Shown here: piece by piece, positions 45,274-54,242 of the stretch | Layout of the letters: the number at the start of each line of letters is the position of its first letter | Position numbering within the stretch: position 1 is the first letter of the stretch | Source of the DNA: Streptomyces sp. NRRL F-6131 | GTDB lineage: Bacteria > Actinomycetota > Actinomycetes > Streptomycetales > Streptomycetaceae | DNA length: 64,000 bases | Direction: 5' to 3' | NCBI GenBank assembly: GCA_000719695.1 | Contig: JOHN01000013.1 | Location: 230,180-294,179 of the forward strand | Program-made: the position numbers and the translations under genes | Notes under the pieces: model-generated | The model's input: the letters and a program-made list of their open reading frames with translations, nothing else | Database searches by the model: none | What the model was told of the DNA's origin: nothing

Positions 45274-46107
45274 ATGCGCACTGACGAGACCCTGTCGCCG
45301 CGTGGCAACCCCCTGGGGGAGTACCTGCGGGCCCGCCGCGAACAGCTGCCACCCGAACTCGCGGGCATCACCGCCGCCGCCCGCCGGAGGGTGTCCGGCC
45401 TGCGCCGGGAGGAGGTGGCCCTGCTCGCCGGGGTGAGCACCGACTACTACACCCGGCTGGAGCAGGGGCGCGAGCGCAATCCTTCCCGGCAGATGCTGCA
45501 CGCCGTCGCCCGTGCGCTCCAGCTCGACGAGGACGCCGAGGCGCACCTGCTGCACCTGACCGTGCCGTCCGCGCCGCGCCGTCGCCGTCGGGGGCCCGAG
45601 CAGGTCTCGCCCGCGCTCCGGCAGCTGCTGGGGTCGCTGGCCACGCCCGGTCTGGTGCTCGGCCGCTCGCTGGACGTGCTGGCGCTCAACCCGCTCGCGC
45701 GGGCCCTCTACGCCTCGTTCGAGCGGACGGACAACGTGGTGCGGATGACGTTCCTCGATCCGGCCGCGCGGTCCTTCCACCGTGACTGGGAGGCGGCGGC
45801 CCGGGCCTCGGTCGCCGCGCTGCGCAGCGCCGCGGGCCGGGACCGGGAGGACCGGGGGCTGACCGAGCTGGTCGGCGAACTCTCCCTCAAGAGCAACGAG
45901 TTCAGGGTGCTGTGGGCGCGGCACGAGGTGCACGGCAAGGCGGGCGGTGCGAAGCTGTTCCGTCACCCGCAGATCGGGGAGATCGATCTGCACTTCGAGA
46001 CCTTCACCGTCAACAGCAGCCCGGAGCAGCAGTTGGTGGTGTACCAGGCCGCACCCGGCACGGCGTCCGCCGAGGGCCTGGCCCTGCTCCGCGCGCTGGT
46101 CCCCTGA
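45274..46107 (+). CDS. XRE-family regulator with MmyB-like ligand-binding domain
   Basis: 277 residues from ATG 45274. An N-terminal helix-turn-helix contains VSGLRREEVALLAGVSTDYYTRLEQGRER, typical of Streptomyces helix-turn-helix proteins with a MmyB-like C-terminus. That domain spans ~110-277 (VLALNPLARALYASF, EFRVLWARHEV) and is thought to bind fatty acids or another small molecule. The 5' leader is short with no Shine-Dalgarno; a -10-like TAGTCT ends about 12 bases upstream, so the transcript may be leaderless. It is divergent from the amidohydrolase and is probably its regulator. Confidence 0.9.
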   Translation: MRTDETLSPRGNPLGEYLRARREQLPPELAGITAAARRRVSGLRREEVALLAGVSTDYYTRLEQGRERNPSRQMLHAVARALQLDEDAEAHLLHLTVPSAPRRRRRGPEQVSPALRQLLGSLATPGLVLGRSLDVLALNPLARALYASFERTDNVVRMTFLDPAARSFHRDWEAAARASVAALRSAAGRDREDRGLTELVGELSLKSNEFRVLWARHEVHGKAGGAKLFRHPQIGEIDLHFETFTVNSSPEQQLVVYQAAPGTASAEGLALLRALVP

Positions 46108-46152
46108 GCCCCGGCCGGCGCCGGCCGACGGGCCGGCGCGGGGCCGTCCGCT

Positions 46153-47298
46153 TCAGTCGAGGGTCGGATAGTCCGTGTAGCCCGTCTCGCCGCCCACGTA
46201 CATCAGGTGGGCGTCCCGGATCGGGTTGAGCGGCGCGCCGGTGCGCAGCCGGGTGACCAGGTCGGGGTTGGCCAGGAAGGAGCGGCCGAGGGAGACCAGG
46301 TCGGCGCCGGCGTCCAGCAGGCGCTCGGCGGCGGCGCGGCCGCCGTCGGCGGGCAGCGGGCCGGGCCAGGGCAGGGCCGGGTTGGCGATCAGCGTGCCGG
46401 ACCACGCCTCGCGCAGGGTGCGGAACAGCGGCTGGTCCGGGTCGGCGAAGACGACGTGCAGGTAGGCGAGGCCGAGACCGTCGAGCGCGCCCAGGAGCGC
46501 CGGGTAGACGTCCTCGACGTCGTCCTCCGCCATGGCGTTGGCGGTGACGCCGGGGGCGATCCGCACCCCGACGCGTTCGGCCCCGATCGCCTCGACGACC
46601 GCGCGGACCACCTCGACGGTGAAGCGGATGCGGTGGGCGACCGGCCCGCCGTAGCCGTCGGTGCGGTGGTTGGTGTGGCGGGAGAGGAACTGGTGGAGCA
46701 GGTAGCCGTTGGCGGAGTGGATCTCGACGCCCGCGAAGCCCGCGTCCACGGCCCGGCGCGCCGCGGCGGCGAAGTCGGCCACGGTGGCGGCGATCTCCTG
46801 TTCGGTCATCGCGCGGGGCACGACGTTCTCCTGGTGCCCCGACGGGGTGACGATCGTGCCGGGCATCGGCACCGGTGACGGGGCCACCGGGTGGTGTCCG
46901 GTGGTCTCGGGGTGCCCGACCCGGCCGCCGTGCTGCAGCTGGAGGAACATCTGCCCGCCCGCGGCCCGGACGGCGTCGGTGACGGTCCGCCACCCGGCCA
47001 CGTGCGACTCGTCGTGGATGGCCGGGATGTTGGGGTAGGTGGCGCCCACCGCGTTGGGGGTGGTCGCCTCCGCGATGATCAGTCCGGCCGATGCGCGCTG
47101 GGCGTAGTAGGTGGCCATGATCGCTTCCGGTACGCCGGTGGCGCTCGCCCGGTTGCGCGTCATCGGGGCCATCACCAGGCGGTTCGCGAGCCGCAGGCCG
47201 CCGAGGCGGGCGGGCCGGAACAGCGGGGCGTCGGTGCGGGAGGCGATGCCGGCCGCGTCGGCGGGGGCGTGCGCCGGAACCAGGGTGTCGGTGCTCAT
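46153..47298 (-). CDS. Alkene reductase (Old Yellow Enzyme family)
   Basis: 381 residues from ATG 47298 with GAGGAG upstream. FMN-dependent (beta/alpha)8 OYE: LANRLVMAPMTRNRA, the substrate-binding FLQLQHGGRVGHPE, VEIHSANGYLLHQFLSRHTN, phosphate-binding LIANPALPW and LVSLGRSFLANPDL. It follows the NemA-like clade, which reduces activated alkenes and nitroaromatics with NADPH. It is cytoplasmic. It is divergent from a SARP/AfsR regulator with repeat elements between the two genes, which suggests that regulator controls it. Confidence 0.95.
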   Translation of the reverse strand: MSTDTLVPAHAPADAAGIASRTDAPLFRPARLGGLRLANRLVMAPMTRNRASATGVPEAIMATYYAQRASAGLIIAEATTPNAVGATYPNIPAIHDESHVAGWRTVTDAVRAAGGQMFLQLQHGGRVGHPETTGHHPVAPSPVPMPGTIVTPSGHQENVVPRAMTEQEIAATVADFAAAARRAVDAGFAGVEIHSANGYLLHQFLSRHTNHRTDGYGGPVAHRIRFTVEVVRAVVEAIGAERVGVRIAPGVTANAMAEDDVEDVYPALLGALDGLGLAYLHVVFADPDQPLFRTLREAWSGTLIANPALPWPGPLPADGGRAAAERLLDAGADLVSLGRSFLANPDLVTRLRTGAPLNPIRDAHLMYVGGETGYTDYPTLD

Positions 47299-47381
47299 GA
47301 TCGTGCTCCTCGGTCGTCCGTGGGGGGTGTCGGGCGGTCTCTCCGGCCCGCTGAACAGACGATCCCGCTTCCCGCTTCCGC

Positions 47382-47414
47382 TCCGCTGACGGTCCGCTGA
47401 CGGTCCGGCAGCGG
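47382..47414. promoter_or_regulatory. 11-bp direct repeats, possible SARP site
   Basis: Two perfect copies and one diverged copy of TCCGCTGACGG at an 11-base period lie between the divergent alkene reductase and SARP genes. Direct repeats one helical turn apart are the known binding format of SARP regulators. Confidence 0.6.
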
Positions 47415-47480
47415 CTCGTCGGCGCCCCGTCGGCGGTCCGGGCCGATCAGCGGATGATCATGCTGTGTAGGGTGGAACCC

Positions 47481-50400
47481 ATGAGGTTTGGGGTGCTCGG
47501 CCCGCTGGCGGTGTGGGACGGTGACGGTGCACCCGTACGGGTGCCCGAGACCAAGGTGCGTGCCCTGCTGGCCGCCCTGTTGCTGCACGAGGGCCGGCCG
47601 GTCTCGCCGGACCGCCTCGTCGACGACATCTGGGGCGACGCCGCACCCGCCAACCCCGCCAACGCGCTCCAGGCCAAGGTCTCCCAGCTGCGCCGGGCGA
47701 TCGGCCGCGACCGGGTCACCCACCAGCCGGCCGGCTACCGCCTCCGGCTCGACGACGACCTCGCCCAGGTGGACGCGGTCCGCTTCCGGACGCTGGCCGC
47801 GCAGGCCCGGGGCGAGACCGACCCCCATGCCCGGGCCGAGGTGCTCACCCGGGCGCTGGACCTGTGGCGCGGGCACCCGTACGCCGACTTCGCCGACGAG
47901 GAGTTCGTCCGCCCGGCGGCCCAGCGCCTGGCCGAGGAACGGCTCGCCGTCGTCGAGGAACTCGCCGAGGCCCGTCTGGAGCTCGACGATCCGCTGCTGC
48001 TCGGCGAGGTGACCGAGCTGGTGGACCGCCACCCGCTGCGCGAACGGCTGCGCGGGGTCCAGATGCGGGCCCTGTACCGGGCCGGCCGGCAGAGCGAGGC
48101 GGTGGCCGCGTACGGCGAACTGCGGGCGCTGCTCGTCGACGAACTCGGCCTCGACCCGAGCCCCGAACTCGCGGCCCTGCACGAGGCGATCCTGCGCCAG
48201 GACGCCGCCCTCCTGCCCGCCGTCCCGCCCGCCGTCCCGCCCGCCGTCCCGCCTGCCGCCGTCCCGCCTGCCGCCCTTCCGGACGCTGCCCTTCCGGAGG
48301 TCCGGCCGGACCCGGTCGCCGCACCCGTGGAGCCCGCGGACCCGGACCTCGTCTCGTTCCACCGCTCGCACCTGCCCGCCCCGCGGACCACGCTCGTCGG
48401 CCGCGGCCCCGCGCTCGACGCCCTCGCCCGGCTCGCCCGCACCGAGCGCCTGGTCACCCTGACCGGCCCCGGGGGCGTGGGCAAGACCCGGCTCGCCCTG
48501 GCCCTCGCGCGCCGGGTCGCGGACGATCCCGGGAGCGGCGTGCCCGACGGGGTGCGGCTGGTCGAACTGGCCGCGCTGCCCGCCGCGTTGCCCACCGACG
48601 CCGCCGACCTCGCCCAGACGGTGGCCGCGGCGCTCGGCATCCGCCAGGCCGCCGGACCCGCTGCGCCCACGGCCGCCGCCGTCACCGCCGCTGCCCCCTT
48701 CGCCGCGCTGGCCGCCGCCCTGCGCGACCGCCGGGCCCTGCTCGTCCTCGACAACTGCGAGCACGTGATCGAACCGGCCGCCGATCTGGTCGCGACGCTG
48801 CTGGACACCGCGCCGGGGCTGCGCGTCCTGGCGACCAGCCGGGAGTCGCTGCGGTTGCCCGGGGAGACGGTCTTCCCGGTCGCCCCGCTCGACCCGGCGG
48901 CCGCCGCGCAGCTGTTCGTCGAGCGGGCCGCGTCGGCCGCACCCGGGTTCGCTCCGTCCACCGGGGGCCACGGCACGGCCGACGACGGCATGCCCGACGA
49001 CGGCATGCCCGACGACGACACGCGGGCCGCCGTCGCGGAGATCTGCCACCGTCTGGACGGCATCCCGCTCGCCCTGGAGCTCGCGGCCACCCGGGTGCGG
49101 GCCATGGGCGTACGCGAGTTGGCCGCCCGCATCGACGACCGGTTCCGCGTCCTCGGTTCCGGGCAGCGCGGCCTCCCGGTCCGGCAGCAGACCCTGCGCG
49201 CGGTGATCGACTGGAGCTGGGACCTGCTCACCCCGCCCGAGCGGACCGTGCTGCGGCGCCTGGCCGTTCCGGTCGGCGGCTGCTCCCTGCGGGCGGCCGA
49301 GGCGGTCTGCGCGGGGGACGGCATCACCGGTGACGACGTCCTCGACCTGGTCGGCCGGCTGGTCGACCGCTCGCTCGTCGAGGCCGCGCACACCGGTGAC
49401 GGGCCGCGCTACGACCTGCTGGAATCGATCGCCGCCTACGCCCGCGACCGGCTGCACGAGGCGGGGGAGCACCCGGCCGCCGCGGCGCGCCACGCCGGTT
49501 ACTTCCGGGACCTCGCCGAAGCGGCCGAGGGGCAGCTGCGAGGGGCGGGACAGCGGCGCCGACTCGCGCTGCTGGACGCCGAGTCCGCCAACCTCCGTGC
49601 CGCGCTGGACCACCTCCTGCGCACCGGCGACCTCGACGGAGCGGCCCGCCTGGCCGCCGCCCTCGGCCCCTGGTGGCTGCTGCGCGGCCGGCTCCACGAG
49701 GCCCGCCGCACCCTCGCGACCGTCCTGGAGGCCGCCGCCCGGTCCTCGGTCGACGGGCCGGAGCAGGCCCCCGGTTCCCCGCCCCGCCCGACCTCGACCT
49801 TCGCCGAACTCCACGTGCTGCACGGCGCGTTCGCCATGCTCACCGGCCACCGTCGGCCTGAGCGGGACTGCCCCGAGGCGGAGATCGCCGACCCCGTCCG
49901 GCGCGGCCGGGCGCTGTGGCTGTTCGCCCACGGGCTGCACCACGCCGGCGACCCGGTCGCGGCGCACGCGGTCGGCACCCGCGCCCTGGACCACTGCGCC
50001 ACCGCGGGCGACCGCTGGGGCACCGCCGCCGGTCACGCCCTGCTGGCCCGCACGGCGCTGGCCGCCGGCGATCTGGCGGCGGCCCGTCGCGACGGCCTCG
50101 CCGCCGCCGCCGAGTTCCGCGAACTCGGCGACGGCTGGGGAGAGTTGCAGACCGTGCCGACCCTCGCCACGCTCGCCGAGATCGCCGGCGACTACCCCGA
50201 CGCCGAGTCCCGCTACACCGTCGGGCTGCGCCTCGCCGAGCAACTCGGCCTGGCCGTGGAGGCCTCCGACTGCCTCGGGGGTCTGGGCCGCCTCGCCCTG
50301 CTCGCCGGCGACTGGGACCGGGCCCGGCTGCTTCACGAGCGGGCCCGCCGAGCGGCGGCCGAACAGGGACACCTCTTCGGCGAGGTGTTCGCCGTCATGG

Positions 50401-50888
50401 GCCTCGCCCTCGGCGCGCGTCGCGCCGGCGAGCTCGACGAGGCGGAACGCCACCTCAGGGCGATGCGGGACGACTACCCGTCGTCGACCGCGGGACGGCA
50501 CCTGATCGAGGTGGAACTCGGCTTCGTCGCCGAACTGCGCGGCCGGCCCGCGCAGGCCGCCGTCCACCAGGCCCGGGGCCTGGCCCACGCCCGGGAGCTG
50601 GCGGAGCCGCGCGCCCTCGCGCTCGCCCTGGAGGGCACCGCCGGCGCGGCCGCGGCCACCGGCGGCACGGCGGGCTCCACCCGTGCCGCGCTGCTCCTGG
50701 GCGCCGCCGACGCCGCCCGCCGCGGCGCCGGTGCCCCCCTGCCGCCGGGCCGCGAGCGCGCGGACGTGGACCGGATCACCGCCGCTGCCCGCGCGGCCCT
50801 CGGCCCGGCCCGCTTCGCCACCGTCTTCGACGAGGGTGCGGCCCTCCCGCTCCCCGCCGCCGTCCGCACCGCCGCCGGAACGGCGTAG
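47481..50888 (+). CDS. AfsR/SARP-type regulator with NB-ARC and TPR regions
   Basis: 1135 residues from ATG 47481 (weak GGTGGAA upstream). An OmpR-like winged helix (MRFGVLGPLAVWDGDG, LLLHEGRPVSPDRLVDDIWG) leads into a BTAD domain (~95-245, GRQSEAVAAYGELRALLVDE). A Pro/Ala linker of PPAV repeats (12-bp tandem repeats) follows, then an NB-ARC ATPase with Walker A GPGGVGKTRLA and Walker B-like LLVLDNCEH. From ~700 come helical TPR-like repeats. ATP-dependent transcription activators of this kind control secondary metabolism or local operons. It is divergent from the alkene reductase and convergent with the amidase. Confidence 0.93.
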   Translation: MRFGVLGPLAVWDGDGAPVRVPETKVRALLAALLLHEGRPVSPDRLVDDIWGDAAPANPANALQAKVSQLRRAIGRDRVTHQPAGYRLRLDDDLAQVDAVRFRTLAAQARGETDPHARAEVLTRALDLWRGHPYADFADEEFVRPAAQRLAEERLAVVEELAEARLELDDPLLLGEVTELVDRHPLRERLRGVQMRALYRAGRQSEAVAAYGELRALLVDELGLDPSPELAALHEAILRQDAALLPAVPPAVPPAVPPAAVPPAALPDAALPEVRPDPVAAPVEPADPDLVSFHRSHLPAPRTTLVGRGPALDALARLARTERLVTLTGPGGVGKTRLALALARRVADDPGSGVPDGVRLVELAALPAALPTDAADLAQTVAAALGIRQAAGPAAPTAAAVTAAAPFAALAAALRDRRALLVLDNCEHVIEPAADLVATLLDTAPGLRVLATSRESLRLPGETVFPVAPLDPAAAAQLFVERAASAAPGFAPSTGGHGTADDGMPDDGMPDDDTRAAVAEICHRLDGIPLALELAATRVRAMGVRELAARIDDRFRVLGSGQRGLPVRQQTLRAVIDWSWDLLTPPERTVLRRLAVPVGGCSLRAAEAVCAGDGITGDDVLDLVGRLVDRSLVEAAHTGDGPRYDLLESIAAYARDRLHEAGEHPAAAARHAGYFRDLAEAAEGQLRGAGQRRRLALLDAESANLRAALDHLLRTGDLDGAARLAAALGPWWLLRGRLHEARRTLATVLEAAARSSVDGPEQAPGSPPRPTSTFAELHVLHGAFAMLTGHRRPERDCPEAEIADPVRRGRALWLFAHGLHHAGDPVAAHAVGTRALDHCATAGDRWGTAAGHALLARTALAAGDLAAARRDGLAAAAEFRELGDGWGELQTVPTLATLAEIAGDYPDAESRYTVGLRLAEQLGLAVEASDCLGGLGRLALLAGDWDRARLLHERARRAAAEQGHLFGEVFAVMGLALGARRAGELDEAERHLRAMRDDYPSSTAGRHLIEVELGFVAELRGRPAQAAVHQARGLAHARELAEPRALALALEGTAGAAAATGGTAGSTRAALLLGAADAARRGAGAPLPPGRERADVDRITAAARAALGPARFATVFDEGAALPLPAAVRTAAGTA

Positions 50889-50913
50889 CGGCACCCCCCG
50901 TAGGAGGTGCCGC
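50888..50913. terminator. Hairpin between convergent SARP and amidase genes
   Basis: GCGGCACC and GGTGCCGC, perfect 8-base arms with a 10-base loop, start at the last base of the SARP stop codon. Confidence 0.6.
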
Positions 50914-50927
50914 CACGCGGTCGCTAC

Positions 50928-50987
50928 GTCACCGCGCCGACCGTCACTGCGCCGACGGTCACTGCGCCGACCGTCACCGCGCCGGCA
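50928..50987. repeat. 15-bp tandem repeat (4 copies)
   Basis: Four units of GTCACTGCGCCGACC type run across the 3' end of the amidase gene. The last unit overlaps its stop codon and final codons. Confidence 0.85.
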
Positions 50988-52710
50988 GTCGCGGCGTGCG
51001 CGGCGGCACCGTCCGCCGGGTGCCGGTCGCCTCGAAGGCCGCGGCGAGCGTCAGCAGGGCGTTGTCGTCGTAGGCGCGACCGGCGAAGGTCAGTCCGACC
51101 GGCATGCCGATGTCCGCCATGGTGCCCATCGGCACGGTGACCGTCGGGATGCCGAGGTGACGGGGCACGAGGTTGCCGTTGGCGACCCAGACGCCGTTGC
51201 GCCAGCCGAGGTCCGCGGAGGCCTCGTTGACGTCCATGTCGGCCGGGCCGACATCGGCGACGGTGGGGAACACCACGGCGTCCAGGCCGAGTCCGTTCAT
51301 CCACTCCTCCAGGTCGACCCGGCGGGTCTCCTCCAGCCCGCGCAGGCCCTCGGCCAGGTGCGGCATGTCGGTGAAGGACGCGTAGGGGCGCTCGCGCACG
51401 AAGCGCGGGTAGTCGCCGATCGAGTCGTCGAAGCCGGGGTAGCGGTCGGGGAGTTCGCCGTCGTGCTTGGGCCAGATGCGCTCGCCGTCGACCTCGGTCA
51501 GGGTGTTGAGCTCCGGGTCGCCGTTGGCGCGCAGGAAGTCGTCCCAGGCCCAGGCGGAGAGGTCCTCGATCTCCACGGTGAGGAAGTCGCGGCCGACCAG
51601 CCCCCGGGTGAGCAGCGAGGGGGCGCCGGGGCGGTCGGCCTCGTAGTTGGTCACGACCGGGAAGTCGACCTCGACGACCTCGGCACCGGCGGCCTCCAGG
51701 TCGCGGCGCGCGGCCTCCCACAGGGCGATCACCGAGGGGCGGGTGTCGATCCGCTGCCCGGTCTGGCCGCCGATGCCGCCGTCGGGGTTGGTCCCGGCGT
51801 CGGGGTCGGCGTTGATGTACATCTTCGGCACGCCGACGCGCTTGCCGTCGAGCGCGGCGCGGGCCGCCGCCGCGTCGGCGGGCGCGAGCGCCGGGTACGA
51901 GGCGGGGCGGACCTGCGAGGCGGCGGGCAGTGCGATCCACGGCTGCGCGCGCCACAGGTCGCCGCGGGTCTCCGGGTCGTCGGCCACGACGACGTCGAGC
52001 AGTTCGAGCAGGTCGGCCATGGTGCGGGTGTGCGGGACGACGACGTCCATGGTCGGGACGAGCGGCCAGTTGCCGCGCACCGAGATCACGCCGCGGCTGG
52101 GCGTGTAGGCGCAGAGGGCGTTGTTGGACGCGGGGGCCCGGCCCGAGGACCAGGTCTCCTCGCCGAGGCCGAAGGCGCCGAACGAGGCGGCCGTCGCGGT
52201 GCCCGAGCCGTTGGACGAGCCGGAGCCGTAGGCGCTGGTGAGCCAGTCGGCGCTGTAGGGGCTCTCGGCGCGGCCGTACACGCCGCGCTGCATGCCGCCG
52301 TTGGCCATCGGCGGCATGTTGGTGAGGCCGATGAGGACGGCTCCGCCGGCGCGCAGCCGCTCGACGGCGAAGGCGTCGCGCTGGGCGACGAGGTGCTCGA
52401 AGGCGGGCGAGCCGGCCGCGGCCGTCAGGCCCTTGGCGAGGTAGCTGTCCTTCGCCGTGTAGGGGATGCCGTCCAGCGGGCCGAGGGTCTCGCCGCGCGC
52501 GCGGCGGGCGTCGGAGGCCTCCGCCTCGGCGCGGGCGTCCGGGTTCATCACGACCATCGCGTTGAGCGCGGTGGCGGTGCCGGGTCGGTCGTACGCGTCG
52601 ATCCGGGCGAGGTAGGCGTCGAGCAGCTCGACCGAGGTGGTCTCGCCCTTCTCCAGCGCCTCGCGCAGGTCGGCGATACAGGTCTCCACAACATCGAATC
52701 CGCGCGCCAT
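50974..52710 (-). CDS. Amidase-signature family enzyme
   Basis: 578 residues from ATG 52710 with CCAGGAGA upstream. It carries the amidase-signature triad by alignment in mind: Lys87 in IPYTAKDSY, cis-Ser in YGSGSSNGSG (165/166) and the nucleophile Ser187 in ETWSSGRAP, which replaces the usual DTGGSIR. C-terminal GIPTVTVPMG and GLTFAGRAYDDNALL are typical. It hydrolyses amide or related bonds; the substrate is unknown. No signal peptide. It is divergent from a TetR regulator across an operator-like palindrome, so substrate-induced derepression is likely. Confidence 0.92.
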   Translation of the reverse strand: MARGFDVVETCIADLREALEKGETTSVELLDAYLARIDAYDRPGTATALNAMVVMNPDARAEAEASDARRARGETLGPLDGIPYTAKDSYLAKGLTAAAGSPAFEHLVAQRDAFAVERLRAGGAVLIGLTNMPPMANGGMQRGVYGRAESPYSADWLTSAYGSGSSNGSGTATAASFGAFGLGEETWSSGRAPASNNALCAYTPSRGVISVRGNWPLVPTMDVVVPHTRTMADLLELLDVVVADDPETRGDLWRAQPWIALPAASQVRPASYPALAPADAAAARAALDGKRVGVPKMYINADPDAGTNPDGGIGGQTGQRIDTRPSVIALWEAARRDLEAAGAEVVEVDFPVVTNYEADRPGAPSLLTRGLVGRDFLTVEIEDLSAWAWDDFLRANGDPELNTLTEVDGERIWPKHDGELPDRYPGFDDSIGDYPRFVRERPYASFTDMPHLAEGLRGLEETRRVDLEEWMNGLGLDAVVFPTVADVGPADMDVNEASADLGWRNGVWVANGNLVPRHLGIPTVTVPMGTMADIGMPVGLTFAGRAYDDNALLTLAAAFEATGTRRTVPPRTPRLPAR

Positions 52711-52840
52711 GCGGGTGTCTCCTGGTTGGTCGGGGCAGTGAAGTCGGGCGGGGTCGGCCGGGGGTCGGTCGAAGGTCGGTCGGGGTCGGCCAGGGCGGTC
52801 GGGCCCCGATCGCACGCGGCCGTCGTGCCTCACCTCGCAC

Positions 52841-52863
52841 TGACTAGATTTTCAGTCTAGACT
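52841..52863. promoter_or_regulatory. TetR operator candidate between amidase and tetR
   Basis: AGTCTAGACT (52854-52863) is a perfect palindrome and a related half-site TGACTAGATT precedes it, forming a CTAGA...TCTAG dyad. It lies 34 bases before the TetR start and is AT-rich for the region. Confidence 0.6.
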
Positions 52864-52896
52864 ACCGATCCAGTACCCCAGAACCGGAATGAGGCC

Positions 52897-53556
52897 ATGC
52901 CGACGCCCGAGCCCGAGCCGCGCACCACCGCCCTGCCCGCTCCGGCCTCGGCCGACCGGAAACGCCGGCCCAGCGGGGACGAGGCGCGAGGACGGGCCAT
53001 GCGGGCCGCCATCAGCGCGATCGCCGAGAAGGGCGTCGCGGCCGTGCGGATGTCGGACATCGCCGAGCGCGCCGGGATGAGCACCGGGCACATCCTCTAC
53101 CACTTCGGCAAGAAGGACCGTCTGCTGCTCGAAGTCCTGGTGTGGAGCGAGGCGGACCTCGGCGAACGGTTCCGGCAGGCCGCCGAGGAGGCCGCCTCCC
53201 CCGCCGAGAAGCTGGCGCTCTTCGTCCGCTTCTACCTGCCCCGGCACCAGGGCGACGAGCGCTACGCCCTGTGGACGCAGGTGCTGGCCCAGCACCACGA
53301 CGACGAGGGCCGGCGCCTGCTCACCGCGCTGTCCGACACCTGGGAGGAGTACCTGGCGGCCATCGTGGTCGAGGGTCGGGCCCTGGGGCGGTTCGCCGCC
53401 GTGGACACCAGCGAGTTCGTCATCAGGGCGGTGGCCATGCTCAACGGGCTCTCCGGGGACGTGATGTTCGGCCGGTCGCGCTGGCAGCACGCCTCCGCCC
53501 ACGCGTTCGCCCTGGCCGCCCTCGAACGGGAACTGCGGCCGGCCGACCGGACCTGA
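52897..53556 (+). CDS. TetR-family regulator
   Basis: 219 residues from ATG 52897. The helix-turn-helix reads AISAIAEKGVAAVRMSDIAERAGMSTGHILYHFGKKDRLL, a classical TetR N-domain; the C-domain is helical (LWTQVLAQHHDDEGRRLL). A basic, Pro-rich ~25-residue N-terminal arm precedes it. It is divergent from the amidase and likely represses both genes at the shared palindrome. Ligand unknown. Confidence 0.93.
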   Translation: MPTPEPEPRTTALPAPASADRKRRPSGDEARGRAMRAAISAIAEKGVAAVRMSDIAERAGMSTGHILYHFGKKDRLLLEVLVWSEADLGERFRQAAEEAASPAEKLALFVRFYLPRHQGDERYALWTQVLAQHHDDEGRRLLTALSDTWEEYLAAIVVEGRALGRFAAVDTSEFVIRAVAMLNGLSGDVMFGRSRWQHASAHAFALAALERELRPADRT

Positions 53557-53624
53557 CGACGGGCCGAACGCCCCTGACCAGGCCCCTTGTCCCAGCGGGC
53601 CGGAACCGCCGACCGGCCGGCACT

Positions 53625-53638
53625 GTGACGCAGGTCAC
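53625..53638. promoter_or_regulatory. Crp-like site upstream of the sigma-factor operon
   Basis: GTGACGCAGGTCAC is a perfect 5-base dyad with a 4-base spacer. It fits the GTG-N6-GNCAC pattern I recall for Streptomyces Crp. It lies about 44 bases before the proposed sigma-factor start. Confidence 0.45.
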
Positions 53639-53681
53639 GCCGAACACAGAACCCGGGCGCCGATCCGGGCGTCTGGCAGGT

Positions 53682-54242
53682 GTGAGATCACGCAGGAGAG
53701 CACTGGACGAGCTGGACGAGGAACACCTCGTCCGGCTGGTGGCCAAGGGTGACCGCCGGGCGTTCGACGAGCTGTACCGCCGCACCGCACCGTGGCTGGC
53801 GGTGCGGTTGCGCCGTCGCTGCGCGGACGAGCAGATCGTCGCCGAGGTCATGCAGGAGACGTTCCTGGCGGTGTGGCGCGCGGCCGGCGCGTTCGCCGGG
53901 AGCGCGGTCGGCGGGTCGGCCGTCGGATGGCTGTGGACGATCGCGGCACGCCGCCTGGTCGACGCCTTCCGTCGCCGCGCCCACCACGCCGAACCCCCCG
54001 TCGCCGCCGCCGAGCGGGCCGTGGTGCCCGCGGCGGAGGACGAGGCGCTGGCCGCGACGGTGGGCGGCGACGTCGGCGACGCCCTGCGGCGGCTGGCGCC
54101 GGAACTCCGCGAGGTACTGCAGGCCACGGTGCTCGACGGACTCTCCGTCCGGGAGACCGCCGTCCTGCTCAGACTGCCCGAAGGCACGGTCAAGACCCGC
54201 GCCCGCCGGGCCCGGATCGCGATGCGGGAGGCGCTGGCGTGA
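53682..54242 (+). CDS. ECF-type RNA polymerase sigma factor
   Basis: 186 residues from GTG 53682; a GTG at 53625 (205 residues) is possible, but it coincides with the Crp-like dyad. Region 2: LVAKGDRRAFDELYRRTAPW, then EVMQETFLAVWRAAGAF. Region 4: LAPELREVLQATVLDGLSVRETAVLLRLPEGTVKTRARRARIAM. A two-domain ECF sigma that directs RNA polymerase to its regulon. Its stop overlaps the GTG of the zinc-finger gene (GTGA), the usual arrangement for sigma/anti-sigma pairs. It heads a five-gene operon. Confidence 0.92.
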   Translation: MRSRRRALDELDEEHLVRLVAKGDRRAFDELYRRTAPWLAVRLRRRCADEQIVAEVMQETFLAVWRAAGAFAGSAVGGSAVGWLWTIAARRLVDAFRRRAHHAEPPVAAAERAVVPAAEDEALAATVGGDVGDALRRLAPELREVLQATVLDGLSVRETAVLLRLPEGTVKTRARRARIAMREALA

